Notes: a model not told the origin generated them from the sequence alone. A DNA stretch of 64,000 bases from an uncultured Bacteroides sp. (GCF_963677685.1 NZ_OY782186.1:744001-808000), one strand, 5' to 3'. Positions 37,070 through 46,322 are shown, numbered from the stretch's first letter. Translations and numbers: made by a program.

Positions 37070-37772
37070 TATGGACGAGAAAGTACGTATTTTGTTATGC
37101 GAGGATGATGAAAATCTTGGCATGCTTTTGAGAGAGTATTTGCAGGCAAAGGGTTATTTAGCAGAATTATACCCTGATGGTGAGGCTGGATTTAAGGCTT
37201 TTCTAAAGAATAAGTATGATTTATGTGTGTTTGATGTCATGATGCCTAAAAAAGATGGCTTTACATTGGCTCAAGAGGTTCGTGCTGCCAATGCTGAAAT
37301 CCCTATTGTCTTTTTGACGGCAAAAACTTTGAAAGAAGATATTCTTGAAGGTTTTAAAATTGGTGCTGATGATTATATCACCAAGCCTTTTAGCATGGAA
37401 GAGTTGACTTTTAGAATAGAGGCTATTCTTAGACGCGTTCATGGTAAGAAAAATAAAGAGAGCAATATTTATAGAATTGGAAAATTCTCTTTTGACACTC
37501 AAAAACAAATTTTGTCTATTGAAGGAAAGCATACTAAGTTGACAACAAAGGAATCTGAGTTATTGGGTTTGCTTTGTGCGCATGCTAATGAGATACTTCA
37601 GCGTGACTTTGCTTTAAAGACTATTTGGATTGATGATAACTATTTTAATGCTCGTAGTATGGATGTTTATATAACTAAGCTACGTAAACATTTAAAAGAA
37701 GATGAATCTATAGAGATTATAAATATACACGGTAAAGGGTATAAGTTAATTACTCCTGAAAATGAAGCTTAG
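37062..37772 (+). CDS. rprY: response regulator RprY
   Basis: OmpR/PhoB-type regulator of 236 aa. The receiver has the acidic pocket CEDDE, the phosphoacceptor Asp in CVFDVMMPKKDG, the switch Thr in FLTAK and the Lys in TKPFSMEEL. The C-terminal winged helix shows LTTKESELLGLL, ARSMDVYITKLRKHLK and IINIHGKGYKL. The close match in order and in length to RprY of Bacteroides supports the name. It is cotranscribed with rprX, with an 8-bp overlap. Confidence 0.88.
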   Translation: MNDMDEKVRILLCEDDENLGMLLREYLQAKGYLAELYPDGEAGFKAFLKNKYDLCVFDVMMPKKDGFTLAQEVRAANAEIPIVFLTAKTLKEDILEGFKIGADDYITKPFSMEELTFRIEAILRRVHGKKNKESNIYRIGKFSFDTQKQILSIEGKHTKLTTKESELLGLLCAHANEILQRDFALKTIWIDDNYFNARSMDVYITKLRKHLKEDESIEIINIHGKGYKLITPENEA

Positions 37773-37790
37773 TCTTTTTTCCTGTAAATA

Positions 37791-37832
37791 GCATAAAAAA
37801 ACCGAAAGTATATACTTCCGGTTTTTTTATGC
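37791..37832. terminator. bidirectional terminator between rprY and a small membrane protein gene
   Basis: A 14-bp perfect stem (37791-37804 with 37819-37832) has A and T runs on its two flanks. It serves rprY on the plus strand and the 58-aa gene on the minus strand. Confidence 0.88.
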
Positions 37833-37847
37833 TATTTGCTGACTTAA

Positions 37848-38024
37848 TTAGTCGCTTATTCTTTTATTAAGGACAATATAAGAAATGACTCCTAGCACAA
37901 CCAATATAGCAGATGACAACAAGATTGCATTGTTGTTAACATTCCCTGTAAAAGAACAAACGATTAAAGTGAATGTTCCTATCAGAATTAGGATTAATCC
38001 TAGATTTTTTAAAAGAGCTTTCAT
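37848..38024 (-). CDS. 58-aa two-helix membrane protein
   Basis: A short frame, ATG at 38024, TAA at 37850-37848. Two hydrophobic helices (about 7-24, LGLILILIGTFTLIV, and 31-50, ILLSSAILVVLGVISYIVL) are joined by a short polar turn with NVNNN, and the tail is LNKRISD. The clean start, codon use and twin helices are those of conserved short Bacteroidales membrane proteins. No function is known to me. It converges on rprY with a shared terminator. Confidence 0.7.
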   Translation of the reverse strand: MKALLKNLGLILILIGTFTLIVCSFTGNVNNNAILLSSAILVVLGVISYIVLNKRISD

Positions 38025-38158
38025 TGTGTGTCTTTATTAGTAATTATATATTTTAAATTGTTACAAAGGAAAACATTATTCTTTAATGCACGAAATTATT
38101 TATGCAAAAAAACTATTAAACAATTTAATTTAGTGCTTATTATCAGATTTTTAGAGAC

Positions 38159-38602
38159 TTAATCTTTTGTGTTGGAGAAGATAATTCTTAATACTTCTTG
38201 GCTTATTCGTAGTTCTTCTACATTGATACCCTGCAAAGCTTCTTTTAATGTTTTGTTAGCTATGGTGTGGGCGTTTTCTTCCATCTCTTTTCCTGTCTTC
38301 GTAAGATGAATCAAATTTGTACGCCGGTCGTTTTTATCAGATATGCGTACAACTAGGTGTTGACGTTCCATATTGTCAATAAGGCGAGTCATGCTTGGTT
38401 TGTCTTTAAATGTCGCATTACATAACTCTTGTTGTGTTACTCCGTCCTTTTCCCATAAATAAATTAATACGGTCCATTGTTCCGGTGTAATTTCCAATCC
38501 GCTTTGGCGGAAATTTCGGTAGAGTTTCCGATTTATGGCAGCTGATACTTTTCCGTTTAGTATCGCAAAAATTAATCTGAGGTCAAAGTTAAATTGCTCC
38601 AT
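38159..38602 (-). CDS. MarR-family transcriptional regulator
   Basis: A 147-aa protein with the MarR winged helix: ITPEQWTVLIYLWEKDGVTQQELCNATFKDKPSMTRLIDNMER (helix-turn-helix) followed by the wing LVVRISDKNDRRTNLIHLT. The ligand and targets are not evident. I start at 38602 (MEQFNFDLRLIF), because a -7 box lies at 38630-38637. It is transcribed divergently from rpsF. Confidence 0.88.
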   Translation of the reverse strand: MEQFNFDLRLIFAILNGKVSAAINRKLYRNFRQSGLEITPEQWTVLIYLWEKDGVTQQELCNATFKDKPSMTRLIDNMERQHLVVRISDKNDRRTNLIHLTKTGKEMEENAHTIANKTLKEALQGINVEELRISQEVLRIIFSNTKD

Positions 38603-38629
38603 TTCGAAATTATTGTTTAAACAACTTTG

Positions 38630-38637
38630 CAAAGATA
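38630..38637 (-). promoter_or_regulatory. MarR-gene promoter, -7 box
   Basis: TATCTTTG on the minus strand matches TAnnTTTG. It sets transcription to begin near 38623. Confidence 0.55.
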
Positions 38638-38689
38638 ATTTGCAGATGTGATAAATCCTAATGAAAAAGCTTTAAAAAAGGATTAAATG

Positions 38690-38720
38690 TTTGGCATTCA
38701 AAATAAAACCCCTACCTTTG
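38690..38720 (+). promoter_or_regulatory. promoter of rpsF-rpsR-rplI
   Basis: TTTG (38690-38693), 19-bp spacer and TACCTTTG (38713-38720) are an exact match to the Bacteroides consensus, 40 bp before the rpsF ATG. Confidence 0.85.
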
Positions 38721-38760
38721 CACTCGCATTTTTAATAATTAATTAATTTATTGAACAAGT

Positions 38761-39108
38761 ATGAATCAATACGAAACCGTTTTCATTTTGACTCCCGTTT
38801 TGTCTGATGTTCAGATGAAGGAAGCGGTAGAGAAATTCAAAGGCATTCTTTCAGAAGAAGGTGCTGAGATTATCAATGAAGAGAATTGGGGCTTAAAGAA
38901 ATTGGCTTACCCAATTCAAAAGAAGTCTACTGGATTTTATCAGTTGGTTGAATTTAAGGCAGAACCAGAAGTTATTGAGAAATTGGAATTAAACTTTCGT
39001 CGTGATGAACGTGTAATTCGTTTCTTAACTTTCAGAATGGATAAATATGCTGCTGAATATGCTGCTAAGAGAAGAAATGTTAAATCAACTAAAAAGGAGG
39101 AAAATTAA
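38761..39108 (+). CDS. rpsF: 30S ribosomal protein S6
   Basis: S6 binds the central domain of 16S rRNA with S18. The protein of 115 aa shows [16 protein letters not shown] at the start, [19 protein letters not shown] in the core and [17 protein letters not shown] at the end. It is the first gene of rpsF-rpsR-rplI, in the usual order; a 2-bp gap separates it from rpsR. Confidence 0.96.
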   Translation: MNQYETVFILTPVLSDVQMKEAVEKFKGILSEEGAEIINEENWGLKKLAYPIQKKSTGFYQLVEFKAEPEVIEKLELNFRRDERVIRFLTFRMDKYAAEYAAKRRNVKSTKKEEN

Positions 39109-39110
39109 TC

Positions 39111-39383
39111 ATGGCACAACAAAATCAATCAGAGATTAGATACTTAACTCCGCCTTCAGTAGACGTAAAAAAGAAAAAATACTGTCGTTTTAAAAAGAAT
39201 GGTATTAAGTATATTGACTACAAGGACCCTGAATTTTTGAAGAAGTTTTTGAACGAGCAAGGTAAAATACTTCCTCGTCGTATAACTGGAACTTCTTTGA
39301 AATTTCAACGCAGAATAGCACAAGCGGTTAAGAGAGCACGTCACTTGGCGTTACTTCCATTTGTAACAGATATGATGAAATAA
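39111..39383 (+). CDS. rpsR: 30S ribosomal protein S18
   Basis: The partner of S6 in the small subunit, 90 aa. Motifs are [51 protein letters not shown]. The basic C-terminal helices bind rRNA. Its own ribosome binding site is within the rpsF end (AAAGGAGGAAAA). Confidence 0.96.
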   Translation: MAQQNQSEIRYLTPPSVDVKKKKYCRFKKNGIKYIDYKDPEFLKKFLNEQGKILPRRITGTSLKFQRRIAQAVKRARHLALLPFVTDMMK

Positions 39384-39399
39384 TAGGAGGAGATAAAGT

Positions 39400-39843
39400 A
39401 TGGAAATTATATTAAAAGAAGATATAGTAAACTTAGGATACAAGAATGATATCGTAACAGTTAAGTCTGGTTATGGTCGTAATTACTTGATTCCTACAGG
39501 AAAAGCGATTATTGCTTCTCCTTCTGCAAAGAAAATGTTGGCTGAAGATCTTAAACAACGTGCTCATAAACTTGAGAAAATTAAGAAGGATGCAGAAGCT
39601 GCTGCTGATAAATTAACAGGAGTTTCTCTTACTATCGCAACTAAAGTTAGTTCTACTGGTACTATTTTTGGTTCTGTAACAAATATCCAAATTGCTGATG
39701 AATTGGCAAAACTTGGTTTTGAGGTAGATAGAAAGACAATTCTATTGAAGGAGGCAGTTAAAGAAATAGGTTCATATAAAGCTATTGTAAAGCTTCATAA
39801 AGAAGTCTCTGTTGAGATCCCTTTTGAAGTTGTGGCTGAATAA
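39400..39843 (+). CDS. rplI: 50S ribosomal protein L9
   Basis: Large-subunit protein of 147 aa with the N-terminal [19 protein letters not shown] and [14 protein letters not shown], a long central helix, and a C-terminal globular domain. It follows rpsR by 16 bp with an AGGAGG site. Confidence 0.96.
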   Translation: MEIILKEDIVNLGYKNDIVTVKSGYGRNYLIPTGKAIIASPSAKKMLAEDLKQRAHKLEKIKKDAEAAADKLTGVSLTIATKVSSTGTIFGSVTNIQIADELAKLGFEVDRKTILLKEAVKEIGSYKAIVKLHKEVSVEIPFEVVAE

Positions 39844-39867
39844 TGTAGCTTTTAACTCTATAATATT

Positions 39868-39900
39868 AAAAAGTCCGAGTCTTTAAGATTCGGACTTTTT
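39868..39900 (+). terminator. terminator after rplI
   Basis: AAAAAGTCCGA (39868-39878) pairs with TCGGACTTTTT (39890-39900). Confidence 0.88.
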
Positions 39901-40057
39901 ATTTTTCATGAAAGTTTGCTATTGAAGTACTGTTAATGCTTCTGTTTGAGATTAAGTCTTTTGTCTTTTTTAGATTTTGTCGAAAATCCGTTCGATTATT
40001 AGTAGTGGTGAGTTATTTATTTGAGGTGTTAAATATGCTAAAAAGTAAAACTGAAAT

Positions 40058-40105
40058 AAAAAAATAAGAGGATAGGTTAACGTTAACCTATCCTCTTATT
40101 TTTTT
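40058..40105. terminator. 48-bp perfect palindrome, bidirectional terminator
   Basis: Arms 40058-40081 and 40082-40105 are exact inverses of each other, with no loop bases in the DNA, an AGAGGATAGGTTAAC core and A/T runs at both ends. It ends the small lipoprotein gene on the minus strand. rplI already has its own terminator 160 bp upstream. Confidence 0.85.
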
Positions 40106-40122
40106 ATTTGTTGCTACTGAAA

Positions 40123-40305
40123 TTATTCAGCTACAACTGTGCTATCAGTAGCAGTTGTATCAGCAGCAGCTGCTTCTACTGCTGCGATTGAGTCTGCAGC
40201 ATGGATTGAATCTGCTGTTGCTTTATCTGCTCCAGCTTTTTTGTTACCACAAGATGCGAAAGATACTGCTGCGATAGCTACAAATACTAAAATTAATTTT
40301 TTCAT
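40123..40305 (-). CDS. 60-aa lipoprotein with an acidic, low-complexity tail
   Basis: The signal peptide with lipobox SFASC gives a mature part of about 42 residues. After GNKKAGADK this consists almost only of A, D, S, T, E and V (DSIHAADSIAAVEAAAAD, then TTATDSTVV). It is likely disordered and exported. I do not recognise a domain. A -7 box TACATTTG lies at 40364-40357 on the minus strand. Similar short lipoproteins occur in Bacteroides; the function is unknown. Confidence 0.8.
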   Translation of the reverse strand: MKKLILVFVAIAAVSFASCGNKKAGADKATADSIHAADSIAAVEAAAADTTATDSTVVAE

Positions 40306-40356
40306 TTTCTTTGCTTTTTAAATCTGTAATACAATTAATTGCTTATTAAAACATTG

Positions 40357-40364
40357 CAAATGTA
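40357..40364 (-). promoter_or_regulatory. promoter -7 box of the small lipoprotein gene
   Basis: TACATTTG on the minus strand fits TAnnTTTG, about 50 bp before the ATG at 40305. Confidence 0.5.
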
Positions 40365-40462
40365 TAGACTTTTTTTGATATGTTGTACTTTCGAAGAAGA
40401 CTTTTTTTATTTTTTTTTTATTGTACTTCTTTTTTTCTTGTTACAGTAAGGCTTGATTATAT

Positions 40463-42136
40463 CTAATCGTTTGTTATAGTGTTATATAGATATCTTTTGA
40501 TACTTCTTTTTGGGGTTTTCTCAAATTCTGTAGGATAAAGTTGTATTCTACTAACTTTTTCATAGTTTGCAACAACCGCATTTAGGTTTTTTAAATTTTC
40601 ATTCATAATGGTTTTTAAGTGCTCTGGATGGTTTAAATCTAGTGATTCAAGTGTTTCATAATCTGCATAAACTAATGCGACCAATTTTTTGTTTTTTTCT
40701 ATAACTAGACTTTCGAGAATGAATGGCATGTTATTCAATCGCGCTTCTATTTCTTCTGGAAAAATATTTTGTCCACTGGAACTGAGTATCATCGTTTTAC
40801 TGCGTCCTCTGATAAAAATGTTGCCATTGATATCAATTCGTCCTAGGTCTCCTGTACGTAACCATCCGTCCTTGGTGAAAACTTCTTGGGTTGCTTCTGG
40901 GTTTTTGTAGTATCCGACCATGACATTTTCACCTCTTACTTGTATTTCTCCAACTTCTGCATCTTTCTTTTCTTTATAAATACGTGCCTCCATGATATCT
41001 AATATTTTCCCAGATGAGGTGTGTATGAATTCGTTCCAGGGGGAGTAGCTGATTAAAGGTCCGCATTCTGTCATACCGTACCCAATAGTGAAGGGGAATT
41101 TTATTTTATGAAAGAAATCCTCGACTTCTGAATTCATGGCGGCTCCACCTATTATAATCTCTTTAAATCTTCCTCCTAACGCATCTATAAGCTTTTTTCG
41201 TATTTGTCCATATATTTGTACATCTAATAACGGGATGTTAAGCGCCCATTTCATCCCTTTCTTATTGATCAGGGGTTGTATTACATTCTTGTATATTTTT
41301 TCAATGACTAATGGTACAGTAATAATAAGATTGGGTTTTACTTCTTCAAAAGCTTTCATTATAATTTTGGGAGAAGGAGTTTTGCCTAATAGAGTGACAT
41401 GCGTACCAACTGCTGTTGCTGTAAGAAAGTCGAAAGCACAGCCATAGGCATGTGCTAATGGTAGAAAGGATAGAACTTTATCTCCTTTTTTTAATAATTC
41501 GGTTCGAATACCAAATGTGACGTTGCCTGCTAAATTATTACCTGTCAACATAACCCCTTTACTAAAGCCTGTTGTTCCGGATGTATAGTTTAGTAACATC
41601 ACTTTCTCATTACCTAACGTCGTATATTGCACATTTTCTTTAGAATAGCCATTAGGGTACAACTGCTCCATTTCATTGCTTATCTCTTTTATGAATTTTT
41701 GAATGGTTTCTCCATCCCGTTGTGCCAAACAGCGAAAGTCACTTAATGAGAATACTGCTCGTAATCCAGATAATTTTTCCTCTTCGAGGGTATCCCAAAT
41801 AGTATCACTGGTAAAGAGGAAAATAGATTCAGAGTGATTAACAATGTGGTGAACATCATTTGGATTAAAATCTTGTAATATTGGTACGATGATGCATCCA
41901 TAAGTTATGGTTGCCATGTATGCTATGCACCATTTGGAATTATTTTTTCCTATTAAGGCGATTTTATCGCCGCGTCTTACGTTGCAGTGCTTGAACAGTA
42001 GATGAAGTTTAGCAATTTCTTCGGCTACTTCTCCATAAGTGTAGTTTTCATTTTCTCCATAGTCAGTATAACATGGAAGATCCCAATTCTCACGAAAACT
42101 GCTCTCATATAGCTTAATAAAATTCTCTTTTATCAT
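40463..42136 (-). CDS. long-chain acyl-CoA ligase (AMP-binding)
   Basis: ANL-superfamily enzyme of 557 aa that activates a fatty acid to acyl-AMP and then CoA. Motifs are LNYTSGTTGFSKGVMLT (P-loop), GYGMTECGPLISYSP, GEIQVRGENVMVGYY and WLRTGDLGRID with the hinge region, and PKRSIKRYLY with the C-terminal catalytic Lys. I start at 42136 (MIKENFIKLYE). It is divergent from mtaB. The chain length of the substrate is not visible. Confidence 0.9.
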   Translation of the reverse strand: MIKENFIKLYESSFRENWDLPCYTDYGENENYTYGEVAEEIAKLHLLFKHCNVRRGDKIALIGKNNSKWCIAYMATITYGCIIVPILQDFNPNDVHHIVNHSESIFLFTSDTIWDTLEEEKLSGLRAVFSLSDFRCLAQRDGETIQKFIKEISNEMEQLYPNGYSKENVQYTTLGNEKVMLLNYTSGTTGFSKGVMLTGNNLAGNVTFGIRTELLKKGDKVLSFLPLAHAYGCAFDFLTATAVGTHVTLLGKTPSPKIIMKAFEEVKPNLIITVPLVIEKIYKNVIQPLINKKGMKWALNIPLLDVQIYGQIRKKLIDALGGRFKEIIIGGAAMNSEVEDFFHKIKFPFTIGYGMTECGPLISYSPWNEFIHTSSGKILDIMEARIYKEKKDAEVGEIQVRGENVMVGYYKNPEATQEVFTKDGWLRTGDLGRIDINGNIFIRGRSKTMILSSSGQNIFPEEIEARLNNMPFILESLVIEKNKKLVALVYADYETLESLDLNHPEHLKTIMNENLKNLNAVVANYEKVSRIQLYPTEFEKTPKRSIKRYLYNTITND

Positions 42137-42244
42137 TGCACTCTTTTTGATAATTTGTGCAAACATAGAAATAATGTTCCACTTCAGAAAGTCTTTCCGA
42201 GATAACTCTTGATTACAATAACAACTTTTAATTATAATAATGTG

Positions 42245-42252
42245 TACCTTTG
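42245..42252 (+). promoter_or_regulatory. mtaB promoter, -7 box
   Basis: TACCTTTG fits TAnnTTTG 44 bp before the mtaB ATG. A -33 TTTG is not clear. Confidence 0.5.
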
Positions 42253-42296
42253 CAGTTTATATTACATGATGTATTTGTTGTTATAAATAGAGGTAT

Positions 42297-43622
42297 ATGA
42301 TTGATACTACAATATTTCAAGATAAGACAGCCGTTTATTATACTCTTGGCTGTAAATTAAATTTCTCAGAGACTTCTACTATAGGAAAGACTCTTCGTGA
42401 AGCTGGCGTACGCACTGTACGTAAAGGAGAACAAGCAGATATTTGCGTTGTTAATACGTGTTCCGTGACAGAAATGGCAGATAAAAAATGTCGTCAAATC
42501 ATTCATCGTTTAGTAAAGCAACATCCGGGAGCATTTGTGGTTGTAACTGGTTGTTATGCTCAATTAAAGCCAGATAATGTTGCTAAAATAGAAGGAGTAG
42601 ATTTGGTATTAGGAGCCGAACAAAAAGCTAATATAATGGAATATATGAGTGAACTGAAAAAAGCAGATTCAGGTGAAGCTCATATTTCATCCTTAAAAGA
42701 TATCCATTCTTTTGCACCTTCTTGCTCAAGGGGGGATCGCACGAGATTTTTCCTTAAAGTTCAAGATGGTTGTGATTATTATTGTACTTATTGCACAATC
42801 CCTTTTGCGCGCGGCAGGAGCAGGAGTGGTACGATAACCTCTCTGGTAAAACAAGCCGAACAAGCTGTTTTAGAAGGTGGTAAAGAAATTGTCTTGACAG
42901 GGGTGAATATAGGTGATTTTGGTAAGAATACAGGAGAAACTTTTTATGATTTGGTAAAAGCTCTCGATCTAGTTGAAGGTATAGAACGTTACCGTATATC
43001 TTCTATAGAGCCTAATTTGCTAACAGATGAAATTATAGAATATGTTGCTTCTTCTAAGCATTTTATGCCTCATTTTCATATACCACTGCAATCTGGTAGT
43101 GATGAGGTTTTGACGTTGATGCGTCGCAAATATGATACGTCTCTTTTTGCATCTAAAGTGAGAAAGATCAAAGAGCTGATGCCAGATGCTTTCATTGGAG
43201 TAGATGTAATCGTTGGTACTCGTGGTGAGACAGATGAATATTTTCAAAAAGCCTATGAATTTATTGAGGGACTTGATATTAGCCAATTACATGTCTTTAC
43301 GTACTCTGAACGTCCTGGAACTCAAGCTCTTAAAATAGACCATGTGGTGAGTTCTGCTGAAAAGCATAAACGTAGTCAATGTTTGCTTGAGCTATCAGAG
43401 AAAAAGATGAAGGCATTTTATTCTCGCTTTATTGACTCTGAACTACCTGTGCTGCTCGAAAAGCCTAAACCGGGAGCACCTATGCATGGATTTACTCCTA
43501 ATTATATTCGCGTGGAATTGCCAAGTGGACAGGGGGAAGATAACCAGGTTGTGACCCTTAAATTGGGAGATTTTAACGAGGATGGAACCGCTCTTTCGTC
43601 TAAAGTGATAAATAACATATAA
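42297..43622 (+). CDS. mtaB: tRNA t6A37 methylthiotransferase MtaB
   Basis: Adds a methylthio group to t6A37 of tRNA (ms2t6A). The MiaB-like protein of 441 aa has the three N-terminal cluster cysteines (GCKLNFSE, NTCSVTEMADKK, TGCYAQ), the radical SAM motif CDYYCTYCTIPFARG and a C-terminal TRAM-like region. The signature GCKLN points to MtaB rather than MiaB or RimO. It is the first gene of an apparent unit with an acyltransferase 7 bp later and a GT2 gene. tsaC, which makes its substrate modification, lies at 15.4 kb. Confidence 0.92.
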   Translation: MIDTTIFQDKTAVYYTLGCKLNFSETSTIGKTLREAGVRTVRKGEQADICVVNTCSVTEMADKKCRQIIHRLVKQHPGAFVVVTGCYAQLKPDNVAKIEGVDLVLGAEQKANIMEYMSELKKADSGEAHISSLKDIHSFAPSCSRGDRTRFFLKVQDGCDYYCTYCTIPFARGRSRSGTITSLVKQAEQAVLEGGKEIVLTGVNIGDFGKNTGETFYDLVKALDLVEGIERYRISSIEPNLLTDEIIEYVASSKHFMPHFHIPLQSGSDEVLTLMRRKYDTSLFASKVRKIKELMPDAFIGVDVIVGTRGETDEYFQKAYEFIEGLDISQLHVFTYSERPGTQALKIDHVVSSAEKHKRSQCLLELSEKKMKAFYSRFIDSELPVLLEKPKPGAPMHGFTPNYIRVELPSGQGEDNQVVTLKLGDFNEDGTALSSKVINNI

Positions 43623-43629
43623 ATGATAG

Positions 43630-44508
43630 ATGTCTAGATTAGCTTATTTTTTTGTTTATTTGGGAATGTGGCTGTTATCTATACAGCCGCTTTCCAGGCT
43701 CTATGTTTTGTCGGACATATTATATATTATTATGTATAGAATCATCCGTTATAGGCGTAGTGTTGTGGGGCGCAATTTGAAAAAATCTTTTCCAGAAAAA
43801 TCGATGAAGGATTTGAAAATTATTGAAAAGCGTTTTTATCATTATATTTGCGATTATATGCTTGAGAGTCTGAAGATGTTGAAAATGCCAGTGGATGAAC
43901 TGCATCAACGGATGCGTTTTGAAAATACTGAAGAGTATTTGGGAATGATAGAAAAGTATGGGGGAATAGTGGTAATGATGCCTCATTATGCCAATTTTGA
44001 ATGGACTATTGGAATGGGGATGTATATGAAGCAGGAAGACATACCTATGCAAGTTTATAAGCCATTGAAAAATCCTTTTGTTGATAGACTCTTTCGTGAT
44101 ATACGTTCTCGTTTTGGAGGATATAATGTGCCGAAAGCTGAAACTGCTAAAGAGGTGATAAAAGCTAAGCATGCAGGTAAAAAGCTTGCTTTAGGCCTTG
44201 TCGCTGATCAATCACCAAATAGCCATGGACTGCATTTTTGGACTACTTTTTTGAATCAAGAAACTGCTTTTATGGATGGTGGAGAGCGAATAGCACGTAT
44301 GATGAATTATCCGGTATTTTATTGCGAATTAGAAAAGAAAAAGAGAGGATATTGCAGTGCTCGTTTTGTTTTAATGACAGAGTATCCTAAGAATACTGCA
44401 GAGGGAGAAATAACAGAAATGTACGCTCGTCATGTGGAACAAACTATTTTGCGTGAACCTGCGTATTGGTTTTGGTCTCATAAAAGGTGGAAATATAAAC
44501 GAACTTAG
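43630..44508 (+). CDS. lipid A-type lysophospholipid acyltransferase (LpxL/HtrB family)
   Basis: An inner-membrane acyltransferase of 292 aa. A membrane helix at the N terminus (LAYFFVYLGMWLLSI) anchors it, and PHYANFEWTIGM carries the HX4(D/E) catalytic pair. Further on, LALGLVADQSPNSHGLHFWTTFLNQETAFMDG is typical of LpxL-type late acyltransferases. It probably adds a secondary acyl chain to lipid A. It lies between mtaB and a GT2 glycosyltransferase, all on the plus strand with short gaps. Confidence 0.85.
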   Translation: MSRLAYFFVYLGMWLLSIQPLSRLYVLSDILYIIMYRIIRYRRSVVGRNLKKSFPEKSMKDLKIIEKRFYHYICDYMLESLKMLKMPVDELHQRMRFENTEEYLGMIEKYGGIVVMMPHYANFEWTIGMGMYMKQEDIPMQVYKPLKNPFVDRLFRDIRSRFGGYNVPKAETAKEVIKAKHAGKKLALGLVADQSPNSHGLHFWTTFLNQETAFMDGGERIARMMNYPVFYCELEKKKRGYCSARFVLMTEYPKNTAEGEITEMYARHVEQTILREPAYWFWSHKRWKYKRT

Positions 44509-44522
44509 ACAGTTGAAGAAAT

Positions 44523-45557
44523 ATGTATAAGGTTAGTATTGTTATATTGAATTGGAATGGGTGCGAAATGCTTCGTTCTTTTCTGCCTTCTGTAGTGGCG
44601 TATTCAAAAGATTCTAATATTGAAATTTGCGTGGCGGATAATGGCTCTACAGATTCTTCCGTGCACATGCTTACTCAAGAATTCCCTTCAGTTAGACTCA
44701 TTTTATTAAAAGAAAACAAAGGCTTTGCTGATGGATATAATTTAGCCTTGCAAGAGGTTGATTCAGAGTATGTCGTTCTTCTTAATTCTGATGTAGAGGT
44801 AACTCAAAACTGGCTTTCTCCTATTCTTGATTATATGGATAAGCATCCTCAGACGAGTGCTTGTCAGCCTAAAATATGTAGTTGGGCTAATAAAGAATAT
44901 TTTGAATATGCGGGTGCCTCAGGAGGCTTTATTGACTTTTATGGTTATCCGTTTTGTCGGGGTAGAATTCTATCAATGTTAGAAAAAGATTACGGACAAT
45001 ACAATGATATTATACCTGTTTTTTGGGCTAGTGGAGCAGCCTTGTTTATTCGGTTGAGGGATTATCTAGAGGTTGGTGGTCTTGACGGTCGTTTTTTTGC
45101 TCATATGGAAGAAATAGATCTTTGTTGGCGCTTAAGAGCTCGTGGTAAAGAAATTGTATGTGTACCTCAAAGCGTGGTCTATCATCTTGGTGGCGGTACA
45201 CTTAAAAAGGAAAATCCGCGTAAGACGTTTCTTAATTTTCGGAATAATCTTCTTATGTTGTATAAAAATCTTTCGAAAGAGGAGTATCACTCAGTCATGA
45301 GAGTGCGTTTTTTTCTTGATTATTCGGCCTTTTTCTCCTTTTTGTTGAAAGGACAAATTGCAAATGCTAAAGCGGTCTTTCTTGCTCGTCGTAGTTTTTA
45401 TCAGATTTATTCTTCTTTTTCTTTAGATAGAGAAAATAATCTGAAGAAAACAATTCTTAATCCTATTCCTGAACGAATGAAAAAGAGTATATTGGCATTG
45501 TTTTATATAAAAGCTAAAAAGAGGTTTTCTATGCTTGACATTAGAGTTAATGGTTAA
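44523..45557 (+). CDS. family 2 glycosyltransferase
   Basis: A GT-A enzyme of 344 aa. VSIVILNWNG and CVADNGSTDSS form the nucleotide-sugar site, VLLNSDVEV carries the DxD-type metal residues, and FFAHMEEIDLCWRLRARG is the acceptor-side motif of rhamnosyl-like GT2 enzymes. The last 80 residues contain a hydrophobic stretch, so it may be membrane-associated. It is 14 bp after the acyltransferase, which suggests a shared role in surface glycolipid assembly; that is inference. Confidence 0.88.
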   Translation: MYKVSIVILNWNGCEMLRSFLPSVVAYSKDSNIEICVADNGSTDSSVHMLTQEFPSVRLILLKENKGFADGYNLALQEVDSEYVVLLNSDVEVTQNWLSPILDYMDKHPQTSACQPKICSWANKEYFEYAGASGGFIDFYGYPFCRGRILSMLEKDYGQYNDIIPVFWASGAALFIRLRDYLEVGGLDGRFFAHMEEIDLCWRLRARGKEIVCVPQSVVYHLGGGTLKKENPRKTFLNFRNNLLMLYKNLSKEEYHSVMRVRFFLDYSAFFSFLLKGQIANAKAVFLARRSFYQIYSSFSLDRENNLKKTILNPIPERMKKSILALFYIKAKKRFSMLDIRVNG

Positions 45558-45594
45558 CAATAATCAAATAATAATGAATTAAACATCAGGGATT

Positions 45595-46119
45595 ATGAAG
45601 AAATTAGTTAGAAAAATAGGTTTGGTAGCACATGATGCTATGAAAAAAGATCTTATAGAATGGGTGGTTTGGAATTCAGAGCTACTTGTAGGACATAAAT
45701 TTTATTGTACGGGTACTACAGGGACTTTAATTCTTGCTGCTTTGAAAGAAAAACATCCTGAAGTAGAGTGGGATATTACAATTTTGAAGTCCGGCCCTTT
45801 GGGAGGAGATCAACAAATGGGTTCTCGGATTGTAGATGGAGAAATAGATTATCTTTTTTTCTTTACGGATCCAATGACTTTGCAACCTCATGACACAGAT
45901 GTGAAAGCCTTGACCCGTCTTGCTGGTGTTGAGAATATTGTTTTTTGTTGTAATCGTTCAACGGCAGATCATATAATTTCAAGCCCTTTGTTTCTCGATG
46001 CTGACTATGAAAGGACCCAACCTGATTATTCCGGCTATGCAAAACGATTTGAAAACCAGACGGTTGTGATGGATGCTGTGGAATCTGTAAATAGAAGGAA
46101 ACGAAAAAGAAAAGAATAA
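45595..46119 (+). CDS. mgsA: methylglyoxal synthase
   Basis: Converts dihydroxyacetone phosphate to methylglyoxal, bypassing lower glycolysis. The 174-aa protein has LVAHDAMKKDL with the catalytic Asp nearby, CTGTTGTLI, KSGPLGGDQQMGSRI and DYLFFFTDPMTLQPHDTDVKAL, all of the MgsA fold. It ends with a basic tail RRKRKRKE. It lies 37 bp after the GT2 gene. tpiA, which uses the same substrate, is at the start of the window. Confidence 0.95.
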   Translation: MKKLVRKIGLVAHDAMKKDLIEWVVWNSELLVGHKFYCTGTTGTLILAALKEKHPEVEWDITILKSGPLGGDQQMGSRIVDGEIDYLFFFTDPMTLQPHDTDVKALTRLAGVENIVFCCNRSTADHIISSPLFLDADYERTQPDYSGYAKRFENQTVVMDAVESVNRRKRKRKE

Positions 46120-46121
46120 AC

Positions 46122-46165
46122 GTTCTCATTGCAAAGATGCTGTAATTAGGCATCTTTTAGAGAAC
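46122..46165 (+). terminator. terminator after mgsA
   Basis: GTTCTC (46122-46127) with GAGAAC (46160-46165) and AAAGATGC (46133-46140) with GCATCTTT (46150-46157) form a two-part stem. Confidence 0.7.
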
Positions 46166-46322
46166 TTTTGAGATGTTTTATGTTTCTGTGTTGGTAGTAT
46201 AATTACTAAGAAAATGGATATGGATTCGATCTTGGTCTTTTGAATTATAGAAGCTTTTATAATAAAATTTTCTTGAGATAGAGTAGAACCGTGTGTAGTA
46301 ATCTAAAAAAAGACAGAAATAG

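Noticed and set aside
40373..40395. Half palindrome TATGTTGTAC before the small lipoprotein gene
   Set aside because: The second half (TTTC instead of AACA) does not match the operator motif, so it is not counted.
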